From assembly GCA_002316235.1 (NCBI GenBank), contig DCDD01000085.1, forward strand, positions 1 through 10,989: 10,989 nucleotides of DNA. Direction: 5' to 3'. Below the pieces are notes generated by a model. It had not been told where the DNA came from. It did no database searches and saw only the letters and a list, made by a program, of their open reading frames with translations. This stretch comes from Bacteroidales bacterium UBA1064 (GTDB taxonomy: Bacteria; Bacteroidota; Bacteroidia; Bacteroidales; Tenuifilaceae). Positions 1 through 7,592 of the stretch are shown one piece after another; position 1 is the first letter of the stretch, and each line of letters opens with the position of its first letter. A program made the translations under genes and the position numbers.

Positions 1-21
1 TTACGCCCCTTCGGGGCTTAA
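1..21. repeat. GC-rich hairpin at left edge
   Basis: Positions 5-9 (GCCCC) pair perfectly with 13-17 (GGGGC) across a TTC loop. The outer bases 1-3 and 19-21 can also pair across one C/T mismatch. No run of T follows on either strand, so a classic intrinsic terminator is not supported. It lies beside the tandem repeat at 21-132 and may be part of the same intergenic element. I believe similar GCCCCGAAGGGGC hairpins recur between genes in Bacteroidota genomes, but that is recollection and was not checked here. The window edge may cut the element short. Confidence 0.5.
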
Positions 22-132
22 ATCCGTCAGGTCACCTACAAGTTCTGTCGATAGGTGGACAAATTCTGGAATCTTGAATCCGTCGGGAGCCGGACAAGTT
101 CCGCCGGTAGGCGGACAAGTTTATCTTATTCT
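21..132. repeat. Two degenerate copies of a 56-bp tandem repeat
   Basis: Positions 21-76 and 77-132 align without gaps over about the first 46 bases, and most of those positions are identical. Both copies begin AATCCGTC. Each holds a short hairpin flanked by near-identical direct repeats of the form GGACAAGTT at 21-bp spacing; in copy two these are exact, at 92-100 and 113-121. Copy two has a perfect 6-bp stem (100-105 with 110-115). Copy one keeps the same stem on the plus strand only by using three G-U pairs (44-49 with 54-59). No coding frame is apparent. It sits just downstream of the leftward methyltransferase gene and is probably a decayed member of a dispersed intergenic repeat. Confidence 0.65.
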
Positions 133-166
133 CTATCCTTACTCTTTATCCTTTCCCCTTTACCCT
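121..166 (-). repeat. Heptamer array overlapping the 3' end of rlmL
   Basis: Read on the minus strand, this is a run of imperfect 7-bp units of the form AGGRTAA: agggtaa, aggggaa, aggataa, agagtaa, then a 6-bp variant and agaataa. It covers the last 13 codons and the stop codon of the leftward methyltransferase gene. A second, cleaner array of the same heptamer ends the rightward radical SAM gene at 10950-10970. In both places the 11-mer ATTCAAGATTC follows in the same orientation (here the complement of 69-79). It is most likely a dispersed repeat that has been inserted at, or has expanded into, the end of the gene. Confidence 0.65.
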
Positions 167-1316
167 GGTACTTCGCCTTTACACTACCGGCAAACATGGA
201 GTAGCGTTGGAACTTACATTCAAGAGCGCCGTTATAGAGGGTGTAGCGTTTTGATGGTCGCAAACCAAAATTTTTCAGGGCATCCATGTTCGAGCTGATC
301 ATCCAAACGTTGTACCCCTCATATTTCTGTTTAAAGCAGTCGCCCAGCTGCTTGTAGAAAGTTTCGATTTGCTCACGTCGAAGCCTTTCGCCGTAAGGTG
401 GATTGGTAATAACAATGCCCTGAGAATCGGCAGGAGGCTGAAAGTCGAAGATGGAGCCTACTTCAATGTCAACTTTTTTCTGCAAACCTGCATGCTTAAC
501 GTTGAGCAACGCCGATTCAACGGTCTGGCGCGAGATATCACGTCCAATAATTGGATGGGTAAACTCCCGCTCCATGCTATCGTCGTTATAGATTGACTGG
601 AGAAGCTTCTCATCAAAATCGAGCCAGTTTTCAAAACCAAACTGCCGGCGAAAAACACCGGGTGCAATTCCATACGCCATAAGGGCTGCCTCAATAACAA
701 TAGTTCCAGAGCCGCACATTGGGTCAATAAAGGTTGAATCCATATTCCAACCCGAAAGTTTGATTAGCCCTGCTGCCAGCACCTCGTTGATAGGGGCAAT
801 ATCCTGAGCAGTTCGGTAGCCGCGACGGTGCAACGATTCCCCTGAGGAATCGAGCAGGATGGTGCAGCTATCGCCCGAAATGTGGACGTGGAACTGTATT
901 TGGGGATTTTTGGTATCAACAAACGGACGTTTTCCGTAGCGATCGCGGAACTGATCAACCACAGCATCTTTAAATTTAAGGGCAATGTAACGTGAATGTG
1001 GGAAAACCTCAGAGTTGACCACGCTGTCAACTGCAAATTTTTGCGATAAGTCCATCAGTGAAGTCCAGTCGAACTTACGGGCATTTCCGTAGAACTCCTC
1101 AATGGTTCGGGCGCTAAATGAGTAAACAGGCTTAAGCACCCGAATGGCTGTTCGTAACCAGAAGTTAGCCTTGTAAAGGGTTTCCGTTGTTCCCCGGAAG
1201 CTCACGGCCCTATTTTCGATCTTCACATCCTCAGCACCAAGTTCGGTGAGTTCATCGGCAAGAACACCCTCCAGCCCCTGGAGGGTTTTGGCAATCATTT
1301 CAAACTTTTCCACCAT
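126..1316 (-). CDS. rlmL: RlmL-like THUMP-domain 23S rRNA (guanine-N2)-methyltransferase
   Basis: This is a class I SAM-dependent RNA methyltransferase of 396 residues. It matches the RlmL half of E. coli RlmKL and B. subtilis YpsC; the E. coli RlmL activity makes m2G at 23S position 2445. A THUMP RNA-binding region spans about residues 45-157. The SAM-binding loop DPMCGSGT is at 198-205, an acidic GRD turn is at 258-260, and the catalytic NPPYGER is at 305-311. The RlmK half is absent, as is usual outside the gammaproteobacteria. The family core seems to end near residue 374. The tail GKGERIKSKDRE comes from the purine-rich heptamer array at the 3' end, so it is probably not part of the conserved protein. 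The start lies 14 bp after the helicase stop codon, which suggests one transcript. No Shine-Dalgarno sequence is seen. The family call is secure; the exact rRNA target is inferred. Confidence 0.93.
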   Translation of the reverse strand: MVEKFEMIAKTLQGLEGVLADELTELGAEDVKIENRAVSFRGTTETLYKANFWLRTAIRVLKPVYSFSARTIEEFYGNARKFDWTSLMDLSQKFAVDSVVNSEVFPHSRYIALKFKDAVVDQFRDRYGKRPFVDTKNPQIQFHVHISGDSCTILLDSSGESLHRRGYRTAQDIAPINEVLAAGLIKLSGWNMDSTFIDPMCGSGTIVIEAALMAYGIAPGVFRRQFGFENWLDFDEKLLQSIYNDDSMEREFTHPIIGRDISRQTVESALLNVKHAGLQKKVDIEVGSIFDFQPPADSQGIVITNPPYGERLRREQIETFYKQLGDCFKQKYEGYNVWMISSNMDALKNFGLRPSKRYTLYNGALECKFQRYSMFAGSVKAKYQGKGERIKSKDRE

Positions 1317-1330
1317 AAAGGCCTACTCGC

Positions 1331-2908
1331 TTATTTTTTTGGTTTGGCTTTTGTTATAAGGGGTTTACCATCTGTTTCCTGATTGGCAAAGGCCTTCAGA
1401 ATTTTTTCGGCATCCACAAAGGGCACGGTAATAAAGGAAAAATCATCGCGAACAACAATGTCGTCAATCTTATTATCGGGGATTTGAACCTCCTGCCTGA
1501 TGAAGGAAGAAATCTTTTTTGGGGTCATGCCATCATTACGACCAAGTCCAATAAACAAGCGGGTTGTGCCTTTAGTATCCACCCTAAAAGTACGAGCCTC
1601 GGAGTAGTTGGAGACATCGAGTTGCGATTTGTAGGCTAGGCGCAACAGGGCAGCCAACGCCACCTCGGGGCTATTAGTTTCAAGGATGTCTTCGGCCATT
1701 CCAAGGTAGTCGTTATATGAGCCCTGCTTGATAATTTCGTGGAGTTCGTCCTTAATTTTTTCCTTTTTAACGGCAACGATATCCTCGGCAGCAGGTAGAA
1801 TTTCCTTACGGATATTCGATTTGGTGGCCTTTTGAACATAGTTCAACTTGCGGTACTCATCGTGAGAAATAAAGGTAATGGCCGTGCCCTGCTTGCCAGC
1901 TCTTCCGGTTCGTCCAATCCTGTGAATATAGGAGTCGGCATCCTGAGGCATGTTGTAGTTGATAACGTGGGTAAGGTCGATAATGTCAATTCCTCTGGCA
2001 GCCACATCGGTTGCCACCAGGATGTTCAGCAAACGTCTCCTGAATTTTAAAAGGGTTTTTTCACGCTGGCTTTGGGTGATCTCGCCATGCAACCCCTCGG
2101 CGGCATAGCCACGCTCAATAAGCTTGGAGGTGAGCGAGTCAACATCGTTACGGGTACGGCAGAATATCAGGCCGTAGAATTCAGGTTCGATGTCTATGAT
2201 GCGGGTTAGCGCATCAAACTTATCGGAATCTCTAACCTCGAAGTAAATTTGATCGGTAAGGCCAGTAGTTGGCTGTGCCTTGTCCACCTCGAGCTTAACA
2301 GCCGACTTCATGTACTTCTTGGCCAGCTTAACAATTCTATCGGGCATGGTGGCCGAGAAAAGCAGGGTGCGTTTTTCCTTTGGCGTATGCTCCATGATGG
2401 CTTCAATATCTTCTATAAAACCCATGTTGAGCATTTCGTCGGCCTCGTCGAGAACGAAAATTTTCAGGTTCTGAAAGTTAAGGTCCTTGCGGGCAATTAA
2501 ATCAAGAATTCTACCCGGGGTTCCCACAACCACATCAACACCTCTTCTAATCCTGCGCTGCTGCTCAGAGATTGATTGGCCGCCGTAAACTGCAACCACC
2601 TCTATACGTTTGGCAGCCAGCGAAATTATTTCGTCGCAAACCTGAAGGGCTAACTCCCGGGTTGGTACCAAAATAAGGGCTTTTATGCCTGCAGGCTGGC
2701 CCTCGAACATTTCTATAATGGGTAGTCCAAATGCCGCTGTTTTTCCTGTTCCTGTTTGAGCCTGGGCTATAACATCGGTTGTCTCCTTTAAAAGTACCGG
2801 TATGGTAATTTTTTGAATTGGCGAAGGCTGCTCGAACCCCTTAGCTTTTATTGCTGCCAATGCCTTTTCGGATAACCCGAGCTCTTTAAATTCATCAAGT
2901 GCTTCCAT
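1331..2908 (-). CDS. deaD: DEAD-box ATP-dependent RNA helicase, DeaD/CsdA type
   Basis: This 525-residue cytoplasmic helicase unwinds RNA duplexes with ATP. Members of the DeaD/CsdA/DbpA group act in ribosome assembly and mRNA turnover, often in the cold. All core motifs are present: the Q motif near residues 7-32, AQTGTGKT at 50-57, PTREL at 82-86, TPGR at 130-133, DEAD at 154-157, SAT at 185-187 and HRIGRTGR at 329-336. A DbpA-type RNA-binding domain spans about residues 447-519 (RLFIGLGRNDGMTPKKI at its start), followed by a short basic tail. DbpA itself is specific for 23S hairpin 92, but the sequence alone does not show that this protein is. The gene lies between the S41 peptidase and the rRNA methyltransferase, and its pairing with the methyltransferase fits a role in large-subunit maturation. 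A hairpin and a possible 9-codon leader frame precede the start. Confidence 0.95.
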   Translation of the reverse strand: MEALDEFKELGLSEKALAAIKAKGFEQPSPIQKITIPVLLKETTDVIAQAQTGTGKTAAFGLPIIEMFEGQPAGIKALILVPTRELALQVCDEIISLAAKRIEVVAVYGGQSISEQQRRIRRGVDVVVGTPGRILDLIARKDLNFQNLKIFVLDEADEMLNMGFIEDIEAIMEHTPKEKRTLLFSATMPDRIVKLAKKYMKSAVKLEVDKAQPTTGLTDQIYFEVRDSDKFDALTRIIDIEPEFYGLIFCRTRNDVDSLTSKLIERGYAAEGLHGEITQSQREKTLLKFRRRLLNILVATDVAARGIDIIDLTHVINYNMPQDADSYIHRIGRTGRAGKQGTAITFISHDEYRKLNYVQKATKSNIRKEILPAAEDIVAVKKEKIKDELHEIIKQGSYNDYLGMAEDILETNSPEVALAALLRLAYKSQLDVSNYSEARTFRVDTKGTTRLFIGLGRNDGMTPKKISSFIRQEVQIPDNKIDDIVVRDDFSFITVPFVDAEKILKAFANQETDGKPLITKAKPKK

Positions 2909-2945
2909 TAATGTAATGATAAGTTGGACTCATTCATAGAGTCCA
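2908..2945 (-). promoter_or_regulatory. Leader hairpin and possible 9-codon frame before the helicase
   Basis: Two overlapping structures lie in the 70-bp gap before the helicase. First, 2925-2931 and 2939-2945 form a perfect 7-bp stem (TGGACTC/GAGTCCA) with a 7-nt loop. Second, an ATG in that loop (minus strand 2937-2935) opens a frame encoding MNESNLSLH and closes at TAA 2910-2908. The last A of that stop is the first base of the helicase ATG, giving TAATG. TAATG overlaps are a common form of translational coupling. No T-run follows the stem, so it is not an obvious terminator for the upstream peptidase gene. The structure is seen directly; a regulatory role is inferred. Confidence 0.4.
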
Positions 2946-2978
2946 GTTAAATTATTAGTAAAATTAATTAAATTTATG

Positions 2979-4574
2979 TTATTCCTGTACTAAATGCTTG
3001 TAGTCGTTCCAGCTATGAAATATTTCCAATGCTTTTTGATAAGTTTCATTGGTTTCATTGGTTACCTCAAAGTAGTGGCTGGTAGAGAAAATTGACTGGG
3101 CAACCAGCCCCTTGAGCTGTATCTTAAGTTCATTGGCCGACTGGGCTAAACCTTTCTCATCGCTGGGAATTCCGCTACTCTCGGCTAAAGCCACCAGCTC
3201 GGAGATCATCTTTTCAGTTACCTGAAAATTCTTTTTAAACTTGTCGAACTTGGGGTATTCTTTTAAAAGCTCATTCCTGTGGGTATCTACCCAGGTTAAG
3301 GAAAATTGGTTGATAACTCCCGAACGAACCAGCTTACCGTAGTAGTCGGAATAGTAGTTGGTGTCGAGCGGAATAAACACGTCGGGCATGATGCCTCCGC
3401 CACCATAAACCGTTTTATGCCTGATGAGGGTTTTATAGGTAAGCGAATCGGCAAAATGAATGCTATCCTTGTTGAAGAGTTCGCCCCTGTCGTAACGCTG
3501 AGTCATATCGGAATAGTAGTCCTTCAGATCACCAAATTTATACTGGCGTTGAATGGCTCTACCGGTTGGGGTGAAGTAACGTGCAACGGTGAGTCGAATC
3601 ATGGAACCATCGGGCAAGGGCAGCTGATTTTGCACCAACCCCTTACCAAACGATCGCCTTCCAACAATAATTCCCCTATCCCAGTCCTGAAATGCTCCGG
3701 CAAGAATCTCGCTTGCCGAGGCCGATCCCTCGTCAATGAGCACTACCACCCTTCCCCTGAATACCTTATTTTTAGAAGTGGAAAAATAGTTGGTTCTTGG
3801 GCTATTACGACCCTCGGTGTAAACAATCAGCTTGCCGGGGTCGAAAAAGTAGTTGGCCAGGTCGTAAGCAGAGTTAAGCAATCCTCCACCGTTGTTTCTC
3901 AGGTCTATGATCAGGTCGTTCATTTTTTGCTGGTTCAACTTGTTCATAGCCTCAACAAACTCCTGCTCGGTGGTAGCGGCAAATCGGTTAATCTTGATGT
4001 AGCCGATACCCTGCTCGGCCATGTAGGAGGCATCGATGCTATAGATTGGAATACGGTCGCGGGTGATGGTGAACTCCACAGGTGTACTAAGGCTCTTACG
4101 ATGAATGAGCACGGTTACCTTGGTTCCCTTTGGGCCTCGCAGCAACTTATGCACATCGGTGATTTTCAGGTTGATATTGGTTATAGACTTGCCATCAATG
4201 GCAATTATTCTGTCGCCGGCTAGTATGCCAACCCTCTCAGATGGTCCGCCCGAAATGGGATTAACCACCATAAGGGTATCGTTCAGAATGTTGAACTCCA
4301 CACCAATCCCCTCGAAATTTCCCTCAAGGGGCTCGTTCATAGCCTGAACATCCTCTTTTGAAATATAGATGGAGTGCGGATCGAGCTGTGAGAGTATTTC
4401 AACAATGGCATTGTCAACCAACTTGTTAACGTTGATAGTATCAACGTAATCGCCCGATAGGTACTGAATAAACCGAACAAACTTGTAGGCTCCAAAGCTT
4501 GAAGAGTTCTGCGATAGTGCCCCAAAAGGCATTATCAGGGCAAAAGCACATAGATAGAGTAGTTTTTTAGTCAT
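2979..4574 (-). CDS. S41 family C-terminal processing peptidase (CTP/Prc type), exported
   Basis: This 531-residue serine protease belongs to the tail-specific/C-terminal processing family, which trims or degrades envelope proteins from their C-terminus. Residues 1-21 look like a Sec signal peptide (basic MTKK, hydrophobic core, cleavage near ALS/Q). There is no lipobox, so a periplasmic location is likely. A PDZ domain spans about residues 85-160 (GIGVEF; GILAGDRIIAIDGKSI). The S41 catalytic core follows at about 190-345, with LIIDLRNNGGG, GSASASE and SFGKG. S286 and K311 are the predicted Ser/Lys dyad; their 25-residue spacing matches the dyad in characterised CtpA enzymes. A C-terminal helical region of about 150 residues completes the protein. 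It sits 64 bp downstream of guaA, probably on the same transcript. The substrate is unknown. Confidence 0.93.
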   Translation of the reverse strand: MTKKLLYLCAFALIMPFGALSQNSSSFGAYKFVRFIQYLSGDYVDTINVNKLVDNAIVEILSQLDPHSIYISKEDVQAMNEPLEGNFEGIGVEFNILNDTLMVVNPISGGPSERVGILAGDRIIAIDGKSITNINLKITDVHKLLRGPKGTKVTVLIHRKSLSTPVEFTITRDRIPIYSIDASYMAEQGIGYIKINRFAATTEQEFVEAMNKLNQQKMNDLIIDLRNNGGGLLNSAYDLANYFFDPGKLIVYTEGRNSPRTNYFSTSKNKVFRGRVVVLIDEGSASASEILAGAFQDWDRGIIVGRRSFGKGLVQNQLPLPDGSMIRLTVARYFTPTGRAIQRQYKFGDLKDYYSDMTQRYDRGELFNKDSIHFADSLTYKTLIRHKTVYGGGGIMPDVFIPLDTNYYSDYYGKLVRSGVINQFSLTWVDTHRNELLKEYPKFDKFKKNFQVTEKMISELVALAESSGIPSDEKGLAQSANELKIQLKGLVAQSIFSTSHYFEVTNETNETYQKALEIFHSWNDYKHLVQE

Positions 4575-4638
4575 GGTAAAGGAAAATTTCTACATGTAGT
4601 AAAACCCGAAACAAATGGTAAAAGTTCATAGAGTAAGC

Positions 4639-6168
4639 CTACTCCCATTCAATTGTGGCAGGAGGCTTGGAGCTGATATCGTAAACCACCCTGTTTATCC
4701 CTCTCACCTTGTTAATGATTTCGTTAGATACCCTGGACAGAAAATTATGGGGAAATGGGTACCAATCGGCGGTCATTCCGTCGGTTGAAGTAACAGCTCT
4801 AAGGGCAACCACATTCTCGTAGGTACGTTCGTCGCCCATAACTCCAACCGACTGCACCGGAAGTAGTATGGCACCTGCCTGCCATATCTTATCGTATAGT
4901 TCCGACTCCCTCAGGGCCTTGATGTATATGTTGTCCGCCTCCTGAAGCAGCTTAACTCTTTGGGGGGTAACCTCGCCTATCACCCTAATGCCCAGTCCTG
5001 GGCCCGGGAAGGGATGCCTGTTAAGTATTGCAGCCGAAAGCCCCAACTCCTTACCAACCCTACGAACTTCGTCCTTGAAAAGAAGTCTAAGGGGCTCAAC
5101 AACCTTAAGGTTCATCTGGTTTGGCAACCCGCCCACGTTGTGGTGCGATTTTATTTTGGCCGAAGGGCCATTAACCGAGACCGACTCTATTACATCGGGG
5201 TAGATAGTTCCCTGAGCGAGCCAGCTGACCCCTTGAATTTTTTGAGCTTCACGCTCAAAGACCTCAATAAAGTTACGGCCAATAATCTTACGTTTGGATT
5301 CGGGATCGGTAACACCTTTTAGCTCGTTGTAGAACTGCTGGCTGGCATCAACTCCAACTATGTTAAGCCCCATGCTGCCAAAAGAGTCGAGCACCTGCTG
5401 GTACTCATTTTTACGAAGAAGCCCGTTGTCAACAAAAATGCAGGTTAGATTTTTCCCAATTGCCCTGTGCAAAAGCAGGGCAGCAACTGAAGAGTCAACC
5501 CCACCCGATAGTCCTAATACTACCTTATCGCTGCCCAGAGTTTCCCGAAGATTTCTGGTAGTTTCCTCAATAAACGATGCAGGTGTCCATGTTTGGCTGC
5601 AACCGCAAATGTCCACCACAAAATTTCGGAGTAGGGTAATTCCCTCTGTAGTATGGTAAACCTCAGGATGGAACTGAATACCATAGGTTTGCTCGTTTGT
5701 TACCTGAAATGCGCCAACCTGAATATCCGTGGTGCTGGCAGTAATCAAAAAGTTACGGGGGAGCGCGGTGATAGTATCGCCATGCGACATCCAAACCTGC
5801 GACTGTATGGGGAAATCTTTGAATAAGCTAGATGAAACATCCATTACTTCAAGTGTAGCACGTCCATACTCCCTACTTTTAGAAGGCATCACCTGGCCCC
5901 CGCTGCTGGCGGCAAGTAGCTGGGCTCCATAGCAAATTCCGAGAATTGGCAATTTCCCCCTAATTCCGCTCAAATCGGGTTTAGGAGAGGCGTTATCATT
6001 CACGGAAAATGGGCTTCCCGAAAGGATTACTCCTTTAATTGTGCCATCCAACACCGGGATTTGGTTGTAGGGATATATTTCACAGTAAACATTTAACTCT
6101 CTTATTCGGCGGGCGATTAGCTGCGTGTACTGTGAGCCGAAATCGAGTATAACGATTTTTTCGTACAT
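4639..6168 (-). CDS. guaA: GMP synthase (glutamine-hydrolysing)
   Basis: GuaA converts XMP to GMP using ATP and ammonia from glutamine, the last step of de novo GMP synthesis in the cytoplasm. The protein has 509 residues, the usual bacterial length. The N-terminal class I glutamine amidotransferase domain (about 1-190) carries the triad C79 (GICYG), H167 and E169 (FHPE). The ATP-pyrophosphatase domain follows with the PP-loop SGGVDSS at 221-227. The C-terminal dimerisation domain contains HPFPGPGLGIR and ends in the conserved PPATIEWE. Nothing is missing. The start codon lies about 26 nt downstream of a strong promoter-like element (6193-6202), so guaA is probably the first gene of the block that continues into the peptidase, helicase and methyltransferase. 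No guanine riboswitch fits in the very short predicted leader. Confidence 0.98.
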   Translation of the reverse strand: MYEKIVILDFGSQYTQLIARRIRELNVYCEIYPYNQIPVLDGTIKGVILSGSPFSVNDNASPKPDLSGIRGKLPILGICYGAQLLAASSGGQVMPSKSREYGRATLEVMDVSSSLFKDFPIQSQVWMSHGDTITALPRNFLITASTTDIQVGAFQVTNEQTYGIQFHPEVYHTTEGITLLRNFVVDICGCSQTWTPASFIEETTRNLRETLGSDKVVLGLSGGVDSSVAALLLHRAIGKNLTCIFVDNGLLRKNEYQQVLDSFGSMGLNIVGVDASQQFYNELKGVTDPESKRKIIGRNFIEVFEREAQKIQGVSWLAQGTIYPDVIESVSVNGPSAKIKSHHNVGGLPNQMNLKVVEPLRLLFKDEVRRVGKELGLSAAILNRHPFPGPGLGIRVIGEVTPQRVKLLQEADNIYIKALRESELYDKIWQAGAILLPVQSVGVMGDERTYENVVALRAVTSTDGMTADWYPFPHNFLSRVSNEIINKVRGINRVVYDISSKPPATIEWE

Positions 6169-6192
6169 TGAAAAATGACTATTTTCAGAATT

Positions 6193-6202
6193 TGCAAAGG
6201 TA
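6193..6202 (-). promoter_or_regulatory. Predicted guaA promoter, -7 element TACCTTTGCA
   Basis: On the minus strand this reads TACCTTTGCA, a full match to the Bacteroidota -7 consensus TAnnTTTG. Transcription would start near 6188-6190 and leave a leader of about 20 nt before the guaA ATG at 6168. No clear TTG -33 box is seen at the expected 19-21 bp spacing. The same decamer precedes the radical SAM gene, and a TATTTTTGCA variant precedes rpsA. Confidence 0.65.
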
Positions 6203-6271
6203 TAAAATAAACCTTAAATGAACTAGGAATATGGTAGTTGGGGTTAAAATTCTGTTGTAACAAGCATCCGG

Positions 6272-7198
6272 TTAGCCGAATTTTTCGGGAATGGCATATA
6301 CTTGGCCATCTTCGGCTGCATAGGTTTCAGGGAAAATATTTCTTGCCTCCTGCAGGTGTTGCGAAATGTTCTTGTAACGGGATGAAAAATGTCCAATGAC
6401 CAGCTTCCCAACGTGCGCCCCAACGGCAGCTGTTGCAGCTTGCAAGGCAGTGGAGTGTCCCGTTTGACGGGCCAGATCTACATCTGCATCCAGAAAGGTA
6501 GCCTCATGGTAAAGTAAATCCACACCTCTAATCAGCCCAACCAGTCTCTCGCTGTAGAGGGTATCGGAACAGTATGCAAATGAGCGGGGCAACCGGGCAT
6601 GGAAGGTCAACTCCGCATTTGGAATGATTTTGCCATCAGGAGCGATATAGTCAGCGCCGTTTTTAATTTTTACAATATCGGCCAAGCCCAGTGAGTATTG
6701 CTGAATGCAGTCCTTTCGTATGTTGGGTAGCGAGGGGGTTTCCTTAAAAAGATAACCCACGGTAGGAACTTTATGCCTAAGGGGTAGCGAGGTAACGCTG
6801 ACATGCCTATCCTCAAAAACCAGCTGCGACATGTTGGGGTCAACCGGATGGAAAATAACAGGGAACGAGAGTTTATCGGTAAAAACACCCACGTTGAAGT
6901 TTAGCACGCTTTCCAGCTCCTTAGGGGCAAACAGATGCAGGGGCTGCTTCCGACCTAATAGGTTAAAGGTTGAAATCAGGCCGAAAAGGCCCAGAACGTG
7001 ATCGCCATGAAGGTGGGTGATGAAAATATGGTTAATACGATTCATCCGGATATGAAAGCGGCGGAGCTGCATCTGTGTGCCCTCGGCGCAATCAACTAAA
7101 AACAACCGCTCATGCACGTTGAGCACATGAGCGGATGGAAATCGGGTAGGTGTAGGGATAGCCGAGCTACTTCCCAAGATGGTTACAGAAAAGGTCAC
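6272..7198 (-). CDS. rnz: Ribonuclease Z (tRNA 3' endonuclease)
   Basis: RNase Z is a zinc-dependent metallo-beta-lactamase-fold endonuclease that cuts the 3' trailer from tRNA precursors in the cytoplasm. At 308 residues it is the short bacterial form. The zinc and catalytic ligands are all visible: HLHGDH at 62-67, H142 (PLRHKVPT), D212 (YCSDT), HEATF at 231-235, GHST at 247-250 and H270 (GHFSSRY). The start is GTG at 7198-7196: it keeps the conserved N-terminal start MTFSVTILGSSSA and overlaps the upstream STAS gene by 4 nt (GTGA). That overlap suggests translational coupling, because no Shine-Dalgarno sequence is present. No clear intrinsic terminator follows before the guaA promoter. Confidence 0.96.
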   Translation of the reverse strand: MTFSVTILGSSSAIPTPTRFPSAHVLNVHERLFLVDCAEGTQMQLRRFHIRMNRINHIFITHLHGDHVLGLFGLISTFNLLGRKQPLHLFAPKELESVLNFNVGVFTDKLSFPVIFHPVDPNMSQLVFEDRHVSVTSLPLRHKVPTVGYLFKETPSLPNIRKDCIQQYSLGLADIVKIKNGADYIAPDGKIIPNAELTFHARLPRSFAYCSDTLYSERLVGLIRGVDLLYHEATFLDADVDLARQTGHSTALQAATAAVGAHVGKLVIGHFSSRYKNISQHLQEARNIFPETYAAEDGQVYAIPEKFG

Positions 7199-7560
7199 TT
7201 CTTGCTGCTCTCCATTTCTGCATTCTCTATAATCTGCACGGCTTCCTCCATGGAGTAGGCAATGTTGAGCACCGTATCGAGTTGGGATATGGTAATTAGC
7301 CTTTCAACCGCATCAGTCAAACCGGTGAGCACAAAGGTGCCACCCGCATTCTTGCAAAGCCTGTTAGCAACAAGTATGGCACTTAATCCTGATGAATCGC
7401 AGTAACGACAGGTACTCAGGTCGAGTATCAGATTACGCTCACCATTCCCCGATATTAAAACCAACTCTGATTTTAACCCTGGGGCGATGTTGGTGTCAAG
7501 TTTTTCCTCCAACACCTCAACCAGCGTAAACTTATCAAATTTCTCAATTTTAAATTCCAT
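7195..7560 (-). CDS. STAS-domain protein, anti-sigma factor antagonist-like
   Basis: This 121-residue single-domain protein has the SpoIIAA/RsbV-type STAS fold. The diagnostic segment LILDLSTCRYCDSSGLSAIL lies at about residues 44-63. By comparison with SpoIIAA, S56 (first serine of DSSG) is the expected phosphorylation site for a partner kinase. Family members bind anti-sigma kinases when unphosphorylated, but no kinase, phosphatase or sigma factor gene lies in this window, so the partner is unknown. It starts 32 bp after rpsA and its stop codon overlaps the rnz start, so it is probably co-transcribed with both. No promoter-like TAnnTTTG is seen in the gap after rpsA. The domain call is firm; the regulatory role is inferred. 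Confidence 0.9.
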   Translation of the reverse strand: MEFKIEKFDKFTLVEVLEEKLDTNIAPGLKSELVLISGNGERNLILDLSTCRYCDSSGLSAILVANRLCKNAGGTFVLTGLTDAVERLITISQLDTVLNIAYSMEEAVQIIENAEMESSKK

Positions 7561-7592
7561 CGTTTTCAGGATTAAATGGTTATACTTTGCCG

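Noticed and set aside
3306..4223. Long plus-strand open frame (about 305 codons) opposite the S41 peptidase gene
   Set aside because: It has no recognisable domain, and it lies wholly antisense to a gene with all its catalytic motifs. The opposite-strand codon use of that gene explains the lack of stops.
4590..4626. CTACATGTAG palindrome and a TACCATTTG string between guaA and the peptidase gene
   Set aside because: The palindrome is only 10 bp with no supporting context. TACCATTTG has three bases rather than two between TA and TTTG, so it does not fit the -7 element.
6203..6271. Intrinsic terminator between rnz and the guaA promoter
   Set aside because: Only a 4-bp TTGT/ACAA symmetry with almost no loop was found, without a following T-run.
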